This document shows, in pieces, positions 50,163 through 59,775 of a stretch of 64,000 nt of DNA; position 1 is the first letter of the stretch, and each line of letters starts with the position of its first letter. Origin of the DNA: Catenulispora sp. EB89. GTDB taxonomy: Bacteria; Actinomycetota; Actinomycetes; Streptomycetales; Catenulisporaceae. Location: contig NZ_JBGCCU010000013.1 in assembly GCF_041261445.1 (NCBI RefSeq), positions 186,001 through 250,000 on the forward strand, given 5' to 3'. The position numbers and the translations under genes are program-made. The notes beneath the pieces are model-generated. The model saw only the letters and a list, made by a program, of their open reading frames with translations, did no database searches and was not told the origin of the DNA.

Positions 50163-51629
50163 ATGAGACTTCCCGGGCGACGCCCAAGAACGCTGCGTCA
50201 CATGAGAAAACAGGTTGCCGCCGGCCTGCTGGCACTCGGCGCCACCGCCGCGATGGTGGTGACCACCAGTGGCACCGCGCAGGCCGATTCGGACCACGGC
50301 AAGACGCCGAAGATCGGCCACGTCTGGACGATCATCCTGGAGAACAAGTCCTACGAGGCCACCTTCTCCGGCCTGAACCAGAACAGCTACCTGTGGAAGA
50401 CGCTGCCTTCCTACGGCGAGCTGCTGACGCAGTACTACGGCACCGGCCACTACAGCCTGGACAACTACGTCAGCCTGGTGTCCGGTCAGGCCCCGGCGCC
50501 GGACAACCAGAACGACTGCCCGACCTACAAGGACGTCTCGCCCGGCACCCGCGCGGCGGACGGCCAGGTGAACGCGACCTCCGGCTGCGTGTATCCGTCG
50601 TCGGTCAAGACGCTGTTCAACCAGCTCGACGACAAGCACGTGCCGTGGAAGGTCTACGCCCAGGACATGGGCAACACCCCGAGCCGCGAGAACGCCTACG
50701 CGTGCGGCGCCCCGGGCAGCCCGTCGGGCGCCGGCGTCCCGGACCCGGGCGGCGCGACCGCGGCCGACCAGTACGTGCCCAAGCACAACCCGGCGCCGTG
50801 GTTCCACTCGCTGACCGACAACTCCCACGACTGCAAGAACGTCGTGCCGCTGGACGGCCTGGCCGCCGCTCCCGGCCACCCGGCCGAGAACAGCCTGGCG
50901 CAGGACCTGGCGTCCATCAAGACCACCCCGGCGTTCTCCTGGATCTCCCCGGACAACTGCTCGGACGCGCACGACGCGACCTGCAAGGGCGACAACCTCT
51001 CCGGCGACCCGAACAACCACCAGGGCGGCCTGTACGCCTCGGACCTGTTCCTGGAGAAGACGATCCCCGAGATCATGGCCTCCCCGGCGTTCCAGAAGGA
51101 CGGCCTGATCCAGATCGTCTTCGACGAGGCGTTCCCGCCCTACAAGATGTACGGGAACTCCATCGGCGACTACACGGGCAACCCGGCCGACTCGGGCCTG
51201 AACACCCCGACCGACACCGCGCAGTCGGTGGTCGCGTGCTGCAACGAGCTGCCCGGACCGAACACCGCGCAGCCCGGCGACCAGGCCTTCGGCCAGGACA
51301 CCACGCCCGGCGGCGGCATCACCGGCGCGGTGATGATCTCCCGCTTCATCAAGCCGGGTTCGGTGAGCGCCCAGCCGTACAACCACTACAGCTGGCTGCG
51401 CAGCATGGAGGACCTGTTCGGCGTGCGGCACGGCGGCACCGACGGCAAGGGCCACCTCGGCTACGCCGCGGCCGACGGCCTGCGCCCGTTCGGCGGCGAC
51501 GTCTACAACAACCCGTCCGGGCGCGCCCTGCCTCCGGCCCCGTCCGGCTCGATCACGTACCCGGCGGTGGCCGGCGTGAGCGACGTCGGCCGCCCGGAGA
51601 TCCCGGCCGGCAGCGTCTACGCGCGCTGA
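50163..51629 (+). CDS. Secreted phosphoesterase family protein (acid-phosphatase/phospholipase-C-like)
   Basis: A 488-residue exported protein. The ATG at 50163 has a GAGGGG site; a downstream ATG at 50202 is an alternative. The N-terminus is basic with an Arg pair (GRRPRTLRHMRKQ), then a hydrophobic stretch ending near GTAQA, suiting a Tat or Sec signal. The phosphoesterase fold shows IGHVWTIILENKSYEATFSG, YYGTGHYSLDNYVSLVSGQA, FSWISPDNCSDAHD and LIQIVFDEAFPP. Eight Cys may form disulfides. Relatives are the AcpA/phospholipase-C group of alkaline-phosphatase-like enzymes. A strong terminator follows. Confidence 0.9.
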   Translation: MRLPGRRPRTLRHMRKQVAAGLLALGATAAMVVTTSGTAQADSDHGKTPKIGHVWTIILENKSYEATFSGLNQNSYLWKTLPSYGELLTQYYGTGHYSLDNYVSLVSGQAPAPDNQNDCPTYKDVSPGTRAADGQVNATSGCVYPSSVKTLFNQLDDKHVPWKVYAQDMGNTPSRENAYACGAPGSPSGAGVPDPGGATAADQYVPKHNPAPWFHSLTDNSHDCKNVVPLDGLAAAPGHPAENSLAQDLASIKTTPAFSWISPDNCSDAHDATCKGDNLSGDPNNHQGGLYASDLFLEKTIPEIMASPAFQKDGLIQIVFDEAFPPYKMYGNSIGDYTGNPADSGLNTPTDTAQSVVACCNELPGPNTAQPGDQAFGQDTTPGGGITGAVMISRFIKPGSVSAQPYNHYSWLRSMEDLFGVRHGGTDGKGHLGYAAADGLRPFGGDVYNNPSGRALPPAPSGSITYPAVAGVSDVGRPEIPAGSVYAR

Positions 51630-51639
51630 CACCCTGTTC

Positions 51640-51672
51640 CTCCTCCGGCGGGCTCGGCGCCCGCCGGAGGAG
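51640..51672. terminator. Perfect 14-bp hairpin terminator
   Basis: CTCCTCCGGCGGGC (51640-51653) pairs perfectly with GCCCGCCGGAGGAG (51659-51672) around a 5-nt loop, 10 bp past the phosphoesterase stop. It is the most stable hairpin seen in the window for its length and separates the phosphoesterase from the lipoprotein gene. Confidence 0.88.
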
Positions 51673-51711
51673 CCGAAGGCCTTCTCCACGAAAGGTGATC
51701 GGGTACCTCCC

Positions 51712-52347
51712 GTGAACACCCCGCAGACCGCGGCCCCGCGCCGGACCGGCTCCGGCCGGTCCGGCGTGCGCCGCCTCGCCATCGCGCCGGCCATCGCCCT
51801 GACCGCCGTCCTGGCCGCCGTCGCGGTCGCGCTGCTCGCCGCCGGCTGCTCCAGCGGATCGGGCTCATCGGACTCCTCGGCGCAGGACGTCGTCAACAAG
51901 CTCGGCGCGGTCCCGATCCCCAGCGCCCCGAAGACCCAGCTGACGCCGTCGGCCGACGAGTCGCACCCGCAGCTGGTCGCGGTCGGCTCCCCGGTGGCCG
52001 TCACGCTGCCCGCCGGCACCGGCGTGATCACCGCGCTCGGCCCCACCGAGGACCTGCCGACGCCGCTCCCGGCGACGATGCCCACGCAGGTCGCCGGCAC
52101 CATCACGCTGCGCCTGGCGGCCAACACCGGAACGCTGAAGGCCGCCACCGCCGACCTGTCCTCGCGCGACGACCACGGCACGGACATCAAGCTGACGGCC
52201 GTCGGACCGGCTCAGGCCTCCGCGACCGCCGGCGGCACGGCGGATCTGGTCGTGCGCGGCACGTTCGCCTCCGGCGCGGCACAGATCACGCTGCGCGAGG
52301 ACGGGCACGTGGTCGCGGTGTGGGACTTCACCATCGAGCTGGACTGA
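51712..52347 (+). CDS. Hypothetical lipoprotein
   Basis: A 211-residue exported lipoprotein. GTG start at 51712 (MNTPQTAAPRRTGSGRSGVR), a hydrophobic stretch, and a lipobox LLAAGC with Cys at about 46. The mature part is Ser/Gly-rich, then beta-rich (VAGTITLRLAANTGTLKA, TADLVVRGTFASGAAQITLR), ending VWDFTIELD. No enzyme motif. It is downstream of the phosphoesterase but behind a strong terminator, so is probably transcribed separately. Confidence 0.75.
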   Translation: MNTPQTAAPRRTGSGRSGVRRLAIAPAIALTAVLAAVAVALLAAGCSSGSGSSDSSAQDVVNKLGAVPIPSAPKTQLTPSADESHPQLVAVGSPVAVTLPAGTGVITALGPTEDLPTPLPATMPTQVAGTITLRLAANTGTLKAATADLSSRDDHGTDIKLTAVGPAQASATAGGTADLVVRGTFASGAAQITLREDGHVVAVWDFTIELD

Positions 52348-52391
52348 GCAGGTCTTTCGAAGGCCCCTGATTCCCATAACCCCAGTTCGAA

Positions 52392-52458
52392 CCCTCAAGC
52401 GAACGACGCTGTCTGTTAAGGTGCGACCGCGCCGGGTGACAAGACAAGCGCTTGAGGG
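52392..52458. promoter_or_regulatory. Promoter region with long-range inverted repeat upstream of the broken kinase gene
   Basis: CCCTCAAGCG (52392-52401) and CGCTTGAGGG (52449-52458) are perfect inverted arms 47 bp apart; between them is a possible -10 (TAAGGT, 52416-52421). The right arm overlaps the ribosome site (GAGGGG) for ATG 52468. The spacing suits two sites bound by one regulator with looping. Confidence 0.45.
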
Positions 52459-52467
52459 GACACGGGG

Positions 52468-54189
52468 ATGGAGCCTCTACAGGACACTGATCCCAGACAG
52501 ATCGGCCCGTACGAGATCATCGGGCTGTTGGGCGTCGGCGGAATGGGCCGCGTCTATCTGGGCATCGGCGAGGGCGGCACCAAGGCCGCGGTGAAGGTGG
52601 TCAACGCCGAACTCCTGCGCGACGAGGAATTCCGCAAACGCTTCACCCGCGAGGCCACCGCGACCGCCAAGGTCCGCGGCCGGTTCATCGCGGACATCGT
52701 CGCCGCCGAGATCGACACCCCGCACCCCTGGCTCGCGACCGAGTACATCGACGGCCCGGCGCTGAGCGACAAGGTCGCCAAGCAGGGCCCGCTCACCGCG
52801 TCCGACGCCCAGCAGACGGCCGCCGGCCTGGCCGAGGCGCTGACCACGATCCACGCGGCCGGCGTCGTGCACCGCGACGTGAAACCGGCCAACGTCCTGA
52901 TCGCCGAGAGCGGCCCGCACCTCATCGACTTCGGCATCGCCCGCGACTCGGCAGCCAGCACGATCACCCGCTCCGGCATCGTGGTCGGCACTCCCCCGTA
53001 CATGGCCCCGGAGCAGATCCGCGGCAAGAAGTAGGTCGGACCACCGGCGGACGTCTTCTCCCTGGGCGGCGTGCTCGCCTTCGCACTCACCGGCCGCCAC
53101 CCCTTCGGCGAGGGGGACCCGACGACACTGGCGTACCGGATCGCGCACGAGGAGCCGGACCTCGACGGGGTCGCGGACGAGGTGATCAGGGCACTGATCA
53201 TGACGTGCCTCGCGAAGGAGCCCGGGGATCGGCCGACGGCGGCGGAGCTGCGGGAGGAGCTGGCGGCGTTGGCGACGCGGTTCTTGCCGGCGCCGGACGA
53301 GCCCGCGGATGCTCCCGCCACAGAACCCCTGGATGCCGAGCCTTCACAGGACCCAGACATTCCGGCGGGCATCGCGGCAGCCGAAGCGGCCGAACCGCTG
53401 GGCGCCAAGCCTTCGCAGGACCAGGGGATGCCGGCGGGCATCGCGGTAGCCGAACCGGCCGAACCCCGGCCGGCCGCCTCCAGCCGTCGCCGCTACCTCC
53501 ACATGGCGGCGGCGGCAGCAGCCGTTGCCCTGGTCGTCGTCCTCGCGGTCGTTCTCGGCGATCCCACGACCAAGTCCGGCGCGAATGCCTCGACCAGCGG
53601 TCGCACCGGCACATCCATGTCCTCTGATTCGCCCTACGGATCCACCGGCGCGACCACCTCCACTTCCTCCTCCAGCCACGCCGCCGCCCCCGCAGGATCG
53701 TCCAGCAGCAAGAACCCGACCCCCAGCGGCCCCGGCTCCAGCAGCCAGAACCCGCCGTCGACCACCACTGACGCATCCACCGCCCTCAGCACCACCGCGG
53801 CCACCCACAGCACCACCGCCCCACCCCCGCACACCACCTCGCAACCCGCCAAGCCGCCGACCTCGAACCCGCCCCCGCCGCCGCGCGACACCGCGCCGTC
53901 GGCCCCGACCAACGCGGCGGACTCGATCGGCTGGGCCGATTCCAGCGACAACGACTACCAAGTGACCTTCCACTGGTCCCCCGTGAGTACCGCGACCAGT
54001 TACGACGTCCACTACACCTTCATCGACAGCAACGGGCACACGAAGACCGACGAGATCGACTCGGTGACCGGGAACAGCTTCCAGGCCGTCCCCTACAGCG
54101 ACCCCTCGGCGCAGGCCTGCTTCGTGGTACGTGCCGTGAACGCCTACGGAACCTCCGCCTGGGATTCCGGCTCCCCGCACTGCATCTGA
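52468..54189 (+). pseudogene. Receptor-like Ser/Thr protein kinase interrupted by in-frame TAG
   Basis: One reading frame of 574 codons interrupted by TAG at 53032-53034. Before it lie glycine loop GVGGMG (22-27), K43, HRD with D137, DFG at 154-156 and PPYMAPEQIRGKK; after it the frame resumes exactly with VGPPADVFSLGGVLAFALTG and the rest of the kinase lobe, then a membrane helix (AAAAAAVALVVVLAVVLG), a Ser/Thr/Pro-rich linker and a fibronectin-III-like domain (YQVTFHWSPVSTATSYDVHY). Family members read GKK/GGE directly into VGP, so the TAG looks like one extra codon. It could be a recent inactivation, a sequencing error or read-through. Without it the gene would encode a PASTA-less receptor kinase with an FN3 sensor. 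Confidence 0.85.
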
Positions 54190-54271
54190 CCCCGAGCCGA
54201 CCCCGACCCCCGGCACGACCTGTGAGCCAGGTCACACCACCACAGCGTCACACCCTGTCGACCTCCGGCGT

Positions 54272-54307
54272 CTCGTGTTCGACCTCAGAACGAGACACGA
54301 ACACGAG
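54272..54307. promoter_or_regulatory. 10-bp-arm inverted repeat upstream of the FAD oxidoreductase gene
   Basis: CTCGTGTTCG (54272-54281) and CGAACACGAG (54298-54307), 16 bp apart, end 17 bp before ATG 54325. The segment between also contains GAACGAGACACG, a related half-site. Candidate operator; as RNA it would form a hairpin just above the ribosome site (CTGGAGG). Confidence 0.6.
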
Positions 54308-54324
54308 CACCGCTGGAGGCGGGC

Positions 54325-55665
54325 ATGACCACGACGCTGACCACCCTCAGCCGCGACTTCAGCGGCGACATCATCGAATCCGGACACCCCGAATACGCCG
54401 GGCGCGCCGACACCCTCCTGGCCACCCGTGCCCCGGCCGTCATCCTCCGGCCGAGCAGCGTCGGCGGCGTCCAGGCGGCCGTGAAGTACGCCGCCGCGTC
54501 CGGCCTCCCGCTGGCCGTCCGGGGCGGCGGCCACTCCTTCTCCGGCTTCGGCACCAACGACGGCGGCGTCGTGATCGACCTGGGCGCGCTGGCCGGCGTG
54601 GAGATCGTCGACGGCGGCTGGCACGTCGTCCGCATCGGCGGCGGCGCGACGTGGGGTCAGGTCGCGACGGCCCTGGCGCCGCACGGACTCGCGATTTCCT
54701 CCGGCGACACCAAGGGCGTCGGCGTCGGCGGGCTGACGCTGTCCGGGGGCATCGGCTGGAAGGTCCGCAAGTACGGCCTGGCGCTGGACAGCCTGGTGCG
54801 GGTCGAGGTGGTGACGGCCGACGGCGCGGTGGTGGCCGCCGACGAGGACGAGAACCCCGAGCTGTTCTGGGCCGTCCGGGGCGGCGGCGGGAACTTCGGG
54901 ATCGTGACCGCCTTCGAGTTCGCGGCGCATCCGACCACTGACGTCTTCCACGGACGCATCACCTTCCCGGGCGCGGAGGCCGCGAAGGTGATCCCCGGCT
55001 GGGCCGAGTACATGCGCACCGCCCCCGAGGCGCTGACCGCGGTCGCCGCCTTCGCCAACCCCTTCGCCGGCGGCCCCGACGCCCCGGTGGAGATCTTCGT
55101 GGCCTACGACGGGGACTTCGAGGACGAGGCGGACGCCGCCCTCGCCCCGATCCGGGCGCTCGGCACGGTGCTCGACGACGACGTCACCCTCAAGGCGTAC
55201 GCGGACACGCTTGAAGAAGGACAGGCCCCGCCGCCGGGAATCCGCTTCCACACCCGGAACGCCTTCGTCGAACGCGCCGGCGTGGACGCCGCACTGCGCA
55301 TCATGACCGAGGTCGGGGCCACCGCCCGCGCGCCGTTCCTCACCATCCGCAGCGTCGGCGGCGCGTTCGCCCGGGTGCCCGAGGACGCCACCGCCTTCGC
55401 GCACCGCCGCGCGGAGCTGATGATCGGCACCGCCGCGATCGGCCCGGCCCCGGCGATCGAGGCGGCGCTGCCGGCCCTGGACGCCGTCTGGGAACGGCTG
55501 GCGCCGCACGTCAGCGGTACGTACTCGAACTTCAACACCACCGCCGCCGACTCCGACGTGAAAGCCGCCTACCCCACCGACACCCACAAGCGGCTCGCGG
55601 CGGTAAAGCGCCAGTACGATCCCGCGAACCTCTTCGCCGCGAACTACAACGTGCGGCCTCTGTAG
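54325..55665 (+). CDS. FAD-binding oxidoreductase, BBE-like
   Basis: A 446-residue berberine-bridge-enzyme-type flavoprotein. FAD-binding PCMH domain: PLAVRGGGHSFSGFG with His at about 70 (covalent 8-alpha link), GDTKGVGVGGLTLSGGIGW and VRGGGGNFGIVTAF. The usual second attachment Cys is not visible, so attachment is probably through His alone. The C-terminal BBE motif YSNFNTTAADSDVKAAYPTD and DPANLFAANYNVRPL complete the fold. No signal peptide. Often in antibiotic or sugar oxidation, but the substrate is unknown. Followed by a strong hairpin and then an ABM-domain gene. Confidence 0.93.
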   Translation: MTTTLTTLSRDFSGDIIESGHPEYAGRADTLLATRAPAVILRPSSVGGVQAAVKYAAASGLPLAVRGGGHSFSGFGTNDGGVVIDLGALAGVEIVDGGWHVVRIGGGATWGQVATALAPHGLAISSGDTKGVGVGGLTLSGGIGWKVRKYGLALDSLVRVEVVTADGAVVAADEDENPELFWAVRGGGGNFGIVTAFEFAAHPTTDVFHGRITFPGAEAAKVIPGWAEYMRTAPEALTAVAAFANPFAGGPDAPVEIFVAYDGDFEDEADAALAPIRALGTVLDDDVTLKAYADTLEEGQAPPPGIRFHTRNAFVERAGVDAALRIMTEVGATARAPFLTIRSVGGAFARVPEDATAFAHRRAELMIGTAAIGPAPAIEAALPALDAVWERLAPHVSGTYSNFNTTAADSDVKAAYPTDTHKRLAAVKRQYDPANLFAANYNVRPL

Positions 55666-55689
55666 GCTTGATCGAGGCTTGATCGACAC

Positions 55690-55734
55690 GCGGCGGGGCG
55701 GCCCCGGCGCCTCGCACCGGGGCCACCCCGCCGC
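55690..55734. terminator. 17-bp GC hairpin between FAD oxidoreductase and ABM genes
   Basis: GCGGCGGGG (55690-55698) and GGCCCCGG (55700-55707) pair with CCGGGGCC (55717-55724) and CCCCGCCGC (55726-55734), one C/A mismatch, 9-nt loop. It lies 25 bp past the oxidoreductase stop. Immediately before it GGCTTGATCGA is repeated twice. Confidence 0.82.
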
Positions 55735-55756
55735 ACTCAGGCACGGGAGCCAGCGC

Positions 55757-56083
55757 ATGTACATCGAAACGGTCCGCATCCACATCCCGCCGGACGGCGC
55801 CGAGCCTTTCGAGGCCGCCTTCGCCAGCCTCACCGACCTGCTGCGCCACAACCAGCAGTGCCTCACCTACGAGCTCTCCCGCTCCATCGCCACCCCGGAC
55901 ACCTACGTCCTGCGCATCGAGTGGTCCCCCGACTCCGACCGGATCGGCGGCGTCCGCGACGGCGAACACCTCGCGCCGCTGCTCGCCGAGCTGATGCCGT
56001 ACATCCTCGGCGTCGAGGAGACGTTCCTGACCGAGACCACGGACGTCAGCGGGGAAGGCGGCGCGCTGCTGGGGCCGGCGTGA
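55757..56083 (+). CDS. Antibiotic biosynthesis monooxygenase (ABM)-fold protein
   Basis: A 108-residue ABM-fold protein starting at ATG 55757 (MYIETVRIHIPPDGAEPFEA) with a GGGAG site. Further motifs: QCLTYELSRSIATPDTYVLR and IEWSPDSDRIGGV. The single domain (dimeric ferredoxin-like) typically acts on quinones or as a haem/flavin-independent monooxygenase. Downstream of the FAD oxidoreductase past a hairpin, so perhaps part of the same function at reduced expression. Confidence 0.82.
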   Translation: MYIETVRIHIPPDGAEPFEAAFASLTDLLRHNQQCLTYELSRSIATPDTYVLRIEWSPDSDRIGGVRDGEHLAPLLAELMPYILGVEETFLTETTDVSGEGGALLGPA

Positions 56084-56127
56084 CGTGACGCCGACCCCAG
56101 TCCCGGCCCCAACCCGGCGGCGCGTGC

Positions 56128-58281
56128 TCAGCCGGCGGCCGCCGCTCCCGCCCCGGACCGCTCCCGCTCCCGCTCCGCCGGTCCCACCGGCGACGGCTCG
56201 ACCCGCAGCAGCGGCGCGGCCCAGCCCGGCAGCCACCAGTTCCACCGGCCCAGGACCCCGACCAGGGCCGGGACCAGCAGTGCCCGCACGACCACGGCGT
56301 CCAGCAGGATGCCCGCGCCGAGGCCGGTCGCCAGCACCTTCACGTCCACCGTCGGGGTCGTCGACATCGACAGGAACGACAGGAACAGGATCAGCGCCGC
56401 GCTCGTCACCAGCCGTCCGGTCCGGCCGATTCCGGTGACCACCGCGCGGTCGGTGTCGCCGGTGGCGTCGTACTCCTCGCGCATGCGGGTGAGGATGAAG
56501 ACCTCGTAGTCCATCGACAGCCCGAACAGGAACGCGAACACCATGATCGGCACCCACACCGTGACCGAGCCGGTCGCCGGGACGCCCCACAGCGCGCGGC
56601 TGCCGCGGCCGTCCTGCCAGACCAGCACCATCACGCCGTAGGCCGCGCCGACCGACAGCAGGTTGAACAGCACCGCCTTCGCCGCCAGCACCAGCGACCG
56701 GAACGCGCGGGTGAGCAGCACCAGGGTCAGCAGCGAGATCACCGTGAGCATCAACGGGAAGCTGCCGTAGACCGCGTGGATGAAGTCGTTCTGCGTCGGG
56801 CCGGAGCCGCCGACACCGAGCACGCCGGGCAGCGTCCGCGCCGCGTCCTGGACCGCCGAGATCTCGGCGTTGCCCGCGGTCGTCGACGGCTCGTGCCCGG
56901 TCACCACGTCCACGATCGCGGTCCCGCCGGCCCGGAACGAGGAGGCCGCGTACGCCGTGTACACGCCGGGCACCGAAGCCATCCGCGCGGCCACCGGCGC
57001 GGCGGCGTCCGGCGTGGTCAGCACCTCGATCGGCGCCAGCGCCCCGGACGGCACCCCGCCGTCGGTCAGCCGCACGAGCACGTCGTGCGCCGCACCGCGC
57101 TGCGCCGACGCGGCCGACGGCGGCTCGCCCAACCGCATCGACGTCAGCGGGACGACCAGCGCCACCAGCACCCCGGCGCCGACCACCGCGGCAGTCTTGC
57201 GATGCCGCAGCACGAACCGCGCCCACGCGCTCCACGGCCGGCTCGCGTGCGTCTCGCGGCGCCAGCGCGGCCGGTCGATGCGCGATCCGGCGGCGGCCAG
57301 CAGCACCGGCAGCAGCGTCACCGCCACCCCGATCGACACCAGCGGGATGAAGAACCCCGCGACGGCCATGTTCCGCAGCACCGGGACCGGCACGACCAGC
57401 ATCGCCAGCAGGCTGACCGCCACCGTCAGCCCGGAGAACACCACCGCGCGCCCCGCGTGCTGCATCGCGCGCTCGACCGCGCTGTCGTTGTCGGCGCCGT
57501 TATCCCGCTCCTCCCGCCAGCGCGTCACGACCAGCAGCGAGTAGTCGATCGCCACGCCGAGTCCGATCAGCGCGACCAGGAACTCCACCAGCGAGCTCAC
57601 CGAGGTGATCCGGCTCAGGCCGTTGATCAGCAGGAAGGTGCTCGGGATCGCCACGCCGGCCATCAGCAGCGGCAGGAAGGCCAGCAGACTGCCGAACACG
57701 TACGCCAGCACCGCCAGCGCGCCGAGCGAGCCCAGCAGCACCTCGACCAGCACGCCGTTGCCCTTGCTGGACCCGTTGCCCGACGCCAGCTGGTTGGCCC
57801 CGGTCACGCCGATCTGCCAGCCCGCCGGGGCGGCGCCTGCCGCGGCCACCTTGAGCCGGGGCGTCGTCGTATCGGTGCCGAACCCCTTCTCCGGCGGCGC
57901 GAACAGGAACGCGAAGGTGGTCCGGCCGTCGGTGGTGGTGAACTTCGGGTCGCCGGTGGTCTGCGCGTCCGCGAGCCGGGTGTTGGGGACGGCAGCGGCC
58001 GCCGCGGCGAAGATCTGGTGCGCCTGTTGGGATACCGCGCTTGTCCCTAGCTCAGGTGGTGCGGTCACGGTCAGCAGCGTCGGCAGCGTGTCGCCGCCGT
58101 CGTGATACAGGGCACTGATCTTCTGGTCGGCGACGTATCCGGGCTGCCCGGGCAGCGCGAAGTCGGTCGTCAGCCGGTTCACGGTCGAGCCCAGGGTGGC
58201 GAAGCCGGCGACGGCCATCGCCAGCCAGCACAGGGCCACGACCAGCTTGTGACGCAGGACGAGCTTGGTGATGCCGGGCAT
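56128..58281 (-). CDS. MMPL family RND transporter
   Basis: A 717-residue membrane transporter. N-terminal MPGITKLVLRHKLVVALCWL helix, then a periplasmic loop, five hydrophobic segments with GLGVAIDYSLLVVTRWREER (the MMPL signature Asp-Tyr pair), a second extracellular loop and a second six-helix block with LFGLSMDYEVFILTRMREEY. Twelve helices in two halves, consistent with export of lipids or hydrophobic drugs. It is divergent from a two-component system, 144 bp apart, which may regulate it. Confidence 0.94.
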   Translation of the reverse strand: MPGITKLVLRHKLVVALCWLAMAVAGFATLGSTVNRLTTDFALPGQPGYVADQKISALYHDGGDTLPTLLTVTAPPELGTSAVSQQAHQIFAAAAAAVPNTRLADAQTTGDPKFTTTDGRTTFAFLFAPPEKGFGTDTTTPRLKVAAAGAAPAGWQIGVTGANQLASGNGSSKGNGVLVEVLLGSLGALAVLAYVFGSLLAFLPLLMAGVAIPSTFLLINGLSRITSVSSLVEFLVALIGLGVAIDYSLLVVTRWREERDNGADNDSAVERAMQHAGRAVVFSGLTVAVSLLAMLVVPVPVLRNMAVAGFFIPLVSIGVAVTLLPVLLAAAGSRIDRPRWRRETHASRPWSAWARFVLRHRKTAAVVGAGVLVALVVPLTSMRLGEPPSAASAQRGAAHDVLVRLTDGGVPSGALAPIEVLTTPDAAAPVAARMASVPGVYTAYAASSFRAGGTAIVDVVTGHEPSTTAGNAEISAVQDAARTLPGVLGVGGSGPTQNDFIHAVYGSFPLMLTVISLLTLVLLTRAFRSLVLAAKAVLFNLLSVGAAYGVMVLVWQDGRGSRALWGVPATGSVTVWVPIMVFAFLFGLSMDYEVFILTRMREEYDATGDTDRAVVTGIGRTGRLVTSAALILFLSFLSMSTTPTVDVKVLATGLGAGILLDAVVVRALLVPALVGVLGRWNWWLPGWAAPLLRVEPSPVGPAERERERSGAGAAAAG

Positions 58282-58425
58282 CTCGACTCCTCTTGACTCC
58301 TCGGATCAGGCGCGGGGCGCCATCGGTTTCCGCTTCCGGAGTCTGGCTCCCGGCGGGTTCGGAAACGTCCGGCCGGAGATGCGAATCCGTAGTCGGCCAG
58401 CGCGGTATCCGGGGTCCTCCACAGG

Positions 58426-59775
58426 ATGTGTACAGCCGGGCGCGTACTGCCCCAGCAGTACGTCCCAGACCTCCCGCAAGCCGATGTCACGGCGCCGACC
58501 GGCGCCTATGCTGCGGCCGTGGCCATGTTCGTCTATGTGACGCTGCAACGACGGCGGTTCCCGCTCTTCGCGGACCTGCTCTACGTGGCCGTCCTGCTCA
58601 TGCTCACCGTGCTGGGCTCGATCGGCGAGTCGCACCCGAGCCACGACCCCTTCCCGGCGTCGGCCGTCGCTCCGTGGCCCGCCTACTTGCTGGTCGCCGC
58701 CGGCTCTGTAGCGCTGTTCTGGCGCTATCGCCGACCGGTCGCCGCTTTGACCGTGACGCTCGTCTGCACCCTGACTTACACGGCGTTCGGCTACGAGAAC
58801 GGCGCCGCGCTGCTCAATCCGATGTGCGCGCTCTACACCGTCGTGGTGACCGCGTGGCGGCCCACGACGCCGGGCGGCAGCGTCCGCGCGGTGCGTACGG
58901 CGCTGATCGCGACCGGCGTCACCTTCACCACGCTGGCGGTCGCCACCGCGGCACACAATCCGTTCGGGGCGATCGGCGGGTCGTTCGTCCTCATTCCCGG
59001 CGAGGTGGCGCTGGCGTTCTTCGCCGGGCTCGCGGTGGCGAATCAGCGTGCGTATGTGGACGCGATCCGGCAGCGTGCCGAGGACGCCGAGCGCGGCCGC
59101 GAGGACGAGGCGCGACGCCGCGTCGACGCCGAGCGCCTGCGCATAGCGCGGGAACTGCACGACGTGGTCGCGCACACGATGTCGACGATCAACCTCCAGG
59201 CCGGGGTGGCGGTCCACGTCTCCCGCGACTCCCCCGACCTTCCCGAGCCGGTCGCCGCCGCGCTCGGTACGATCCGCGACGCGAGCAAGAACGGGCTGCG
59301 CGAGCTGCGGGCGATCCTGGCCGTGCTGCGCCAGGTCGACGACGCGGAGTCCTCGGCGCCGACCGCTCCGACGCCCGACCTCGACGGCCTGCCGGCGCTG
59401 CTGGACACGGTGCGTGCGTCGGGGCTCCCGGTCAGCGTCGAGATCACCGGCGAGCGCCGCCGGCTGCCGGCCGCCGTGGAGCTGGCCGCGTATCGCATCG
59501 TGCAGGAGTCGCTGACCAACACGCTGCGGCACGCCGGGCCGGCGACTGCGACGGTGCGGATCCGTTACGGTGACGAGGAGTTGGACGTCCGCGTCACCGA
59601 CGACGGCGTCGGCGCCGAAAACACCGGCAGCGAGACCCTCCACGGCAGCGGCCACGGCCTGATCGGCATGCGCGAGCGCGCCCTCGCCACCGGCGGCACG
59701 TTGCAGGCCCACCCGGGGCCGGCCGGCGGCTTCCTGGTCCGGGCCCGGCTCCCCCTGGGGAAGGAGACCGCATGA
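58426..59775 (+). CDS. NarL-type sensor histidine kinase
   Basis: A histidine kinase of up to 449 residues. GTG 58426 is taken (preceded by CAGGAT); an internal ATG at 58525 is the other possibility. About five membrane segments up to residue 205, then LRIARELHDVVAHTMSTINL (phospho-acceptor His), a coiled linker, and a HATPase_c domain with YRIVQESLTNTLRHAG, DDGVG and GHGLIGMRERALATGG. It overlaps the regulator gene by ATGA and is divergent from the MMPL transporter. Confidence 0.92.
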   Translation: MCTAGRVLPQQYVPDLPQADVTAPTGAYAAAVAMFVYVTLQRRRFPLFADLLYVAVLLMLTVLGSIGESHPSHDPFPASAVAPWPAYLLVAAGSVALFWRYRRPVAALTVTLVCTLTYTAFGYENGAALLNPMCALYTVVVTAWRPTTPGGSVRAVRTALIATGVTFTTLAVATAAHNPFGAIGGSFVLIPGEVALAFFAGLAVANQRAYVDAIRQRAEDAERGREDEARRRVDAERLRIARELHDVVAHTMSTINLQAGVAVHVSRDSPDLPEPVAAALGTIRDASKNGLRELRAILAVLRQVDDAESSAPTAPTPDLDGLPALLDTVRASGLPVSVEITGERRRLPAAVELAAYRIVQESLTNTLRHAGPATATVRIRYGDEELDVRVTDDGVGAENTGSETLHGSGHGLIGMRERALATGGTLQAHPGPAGGFLVRARLPLGKETA

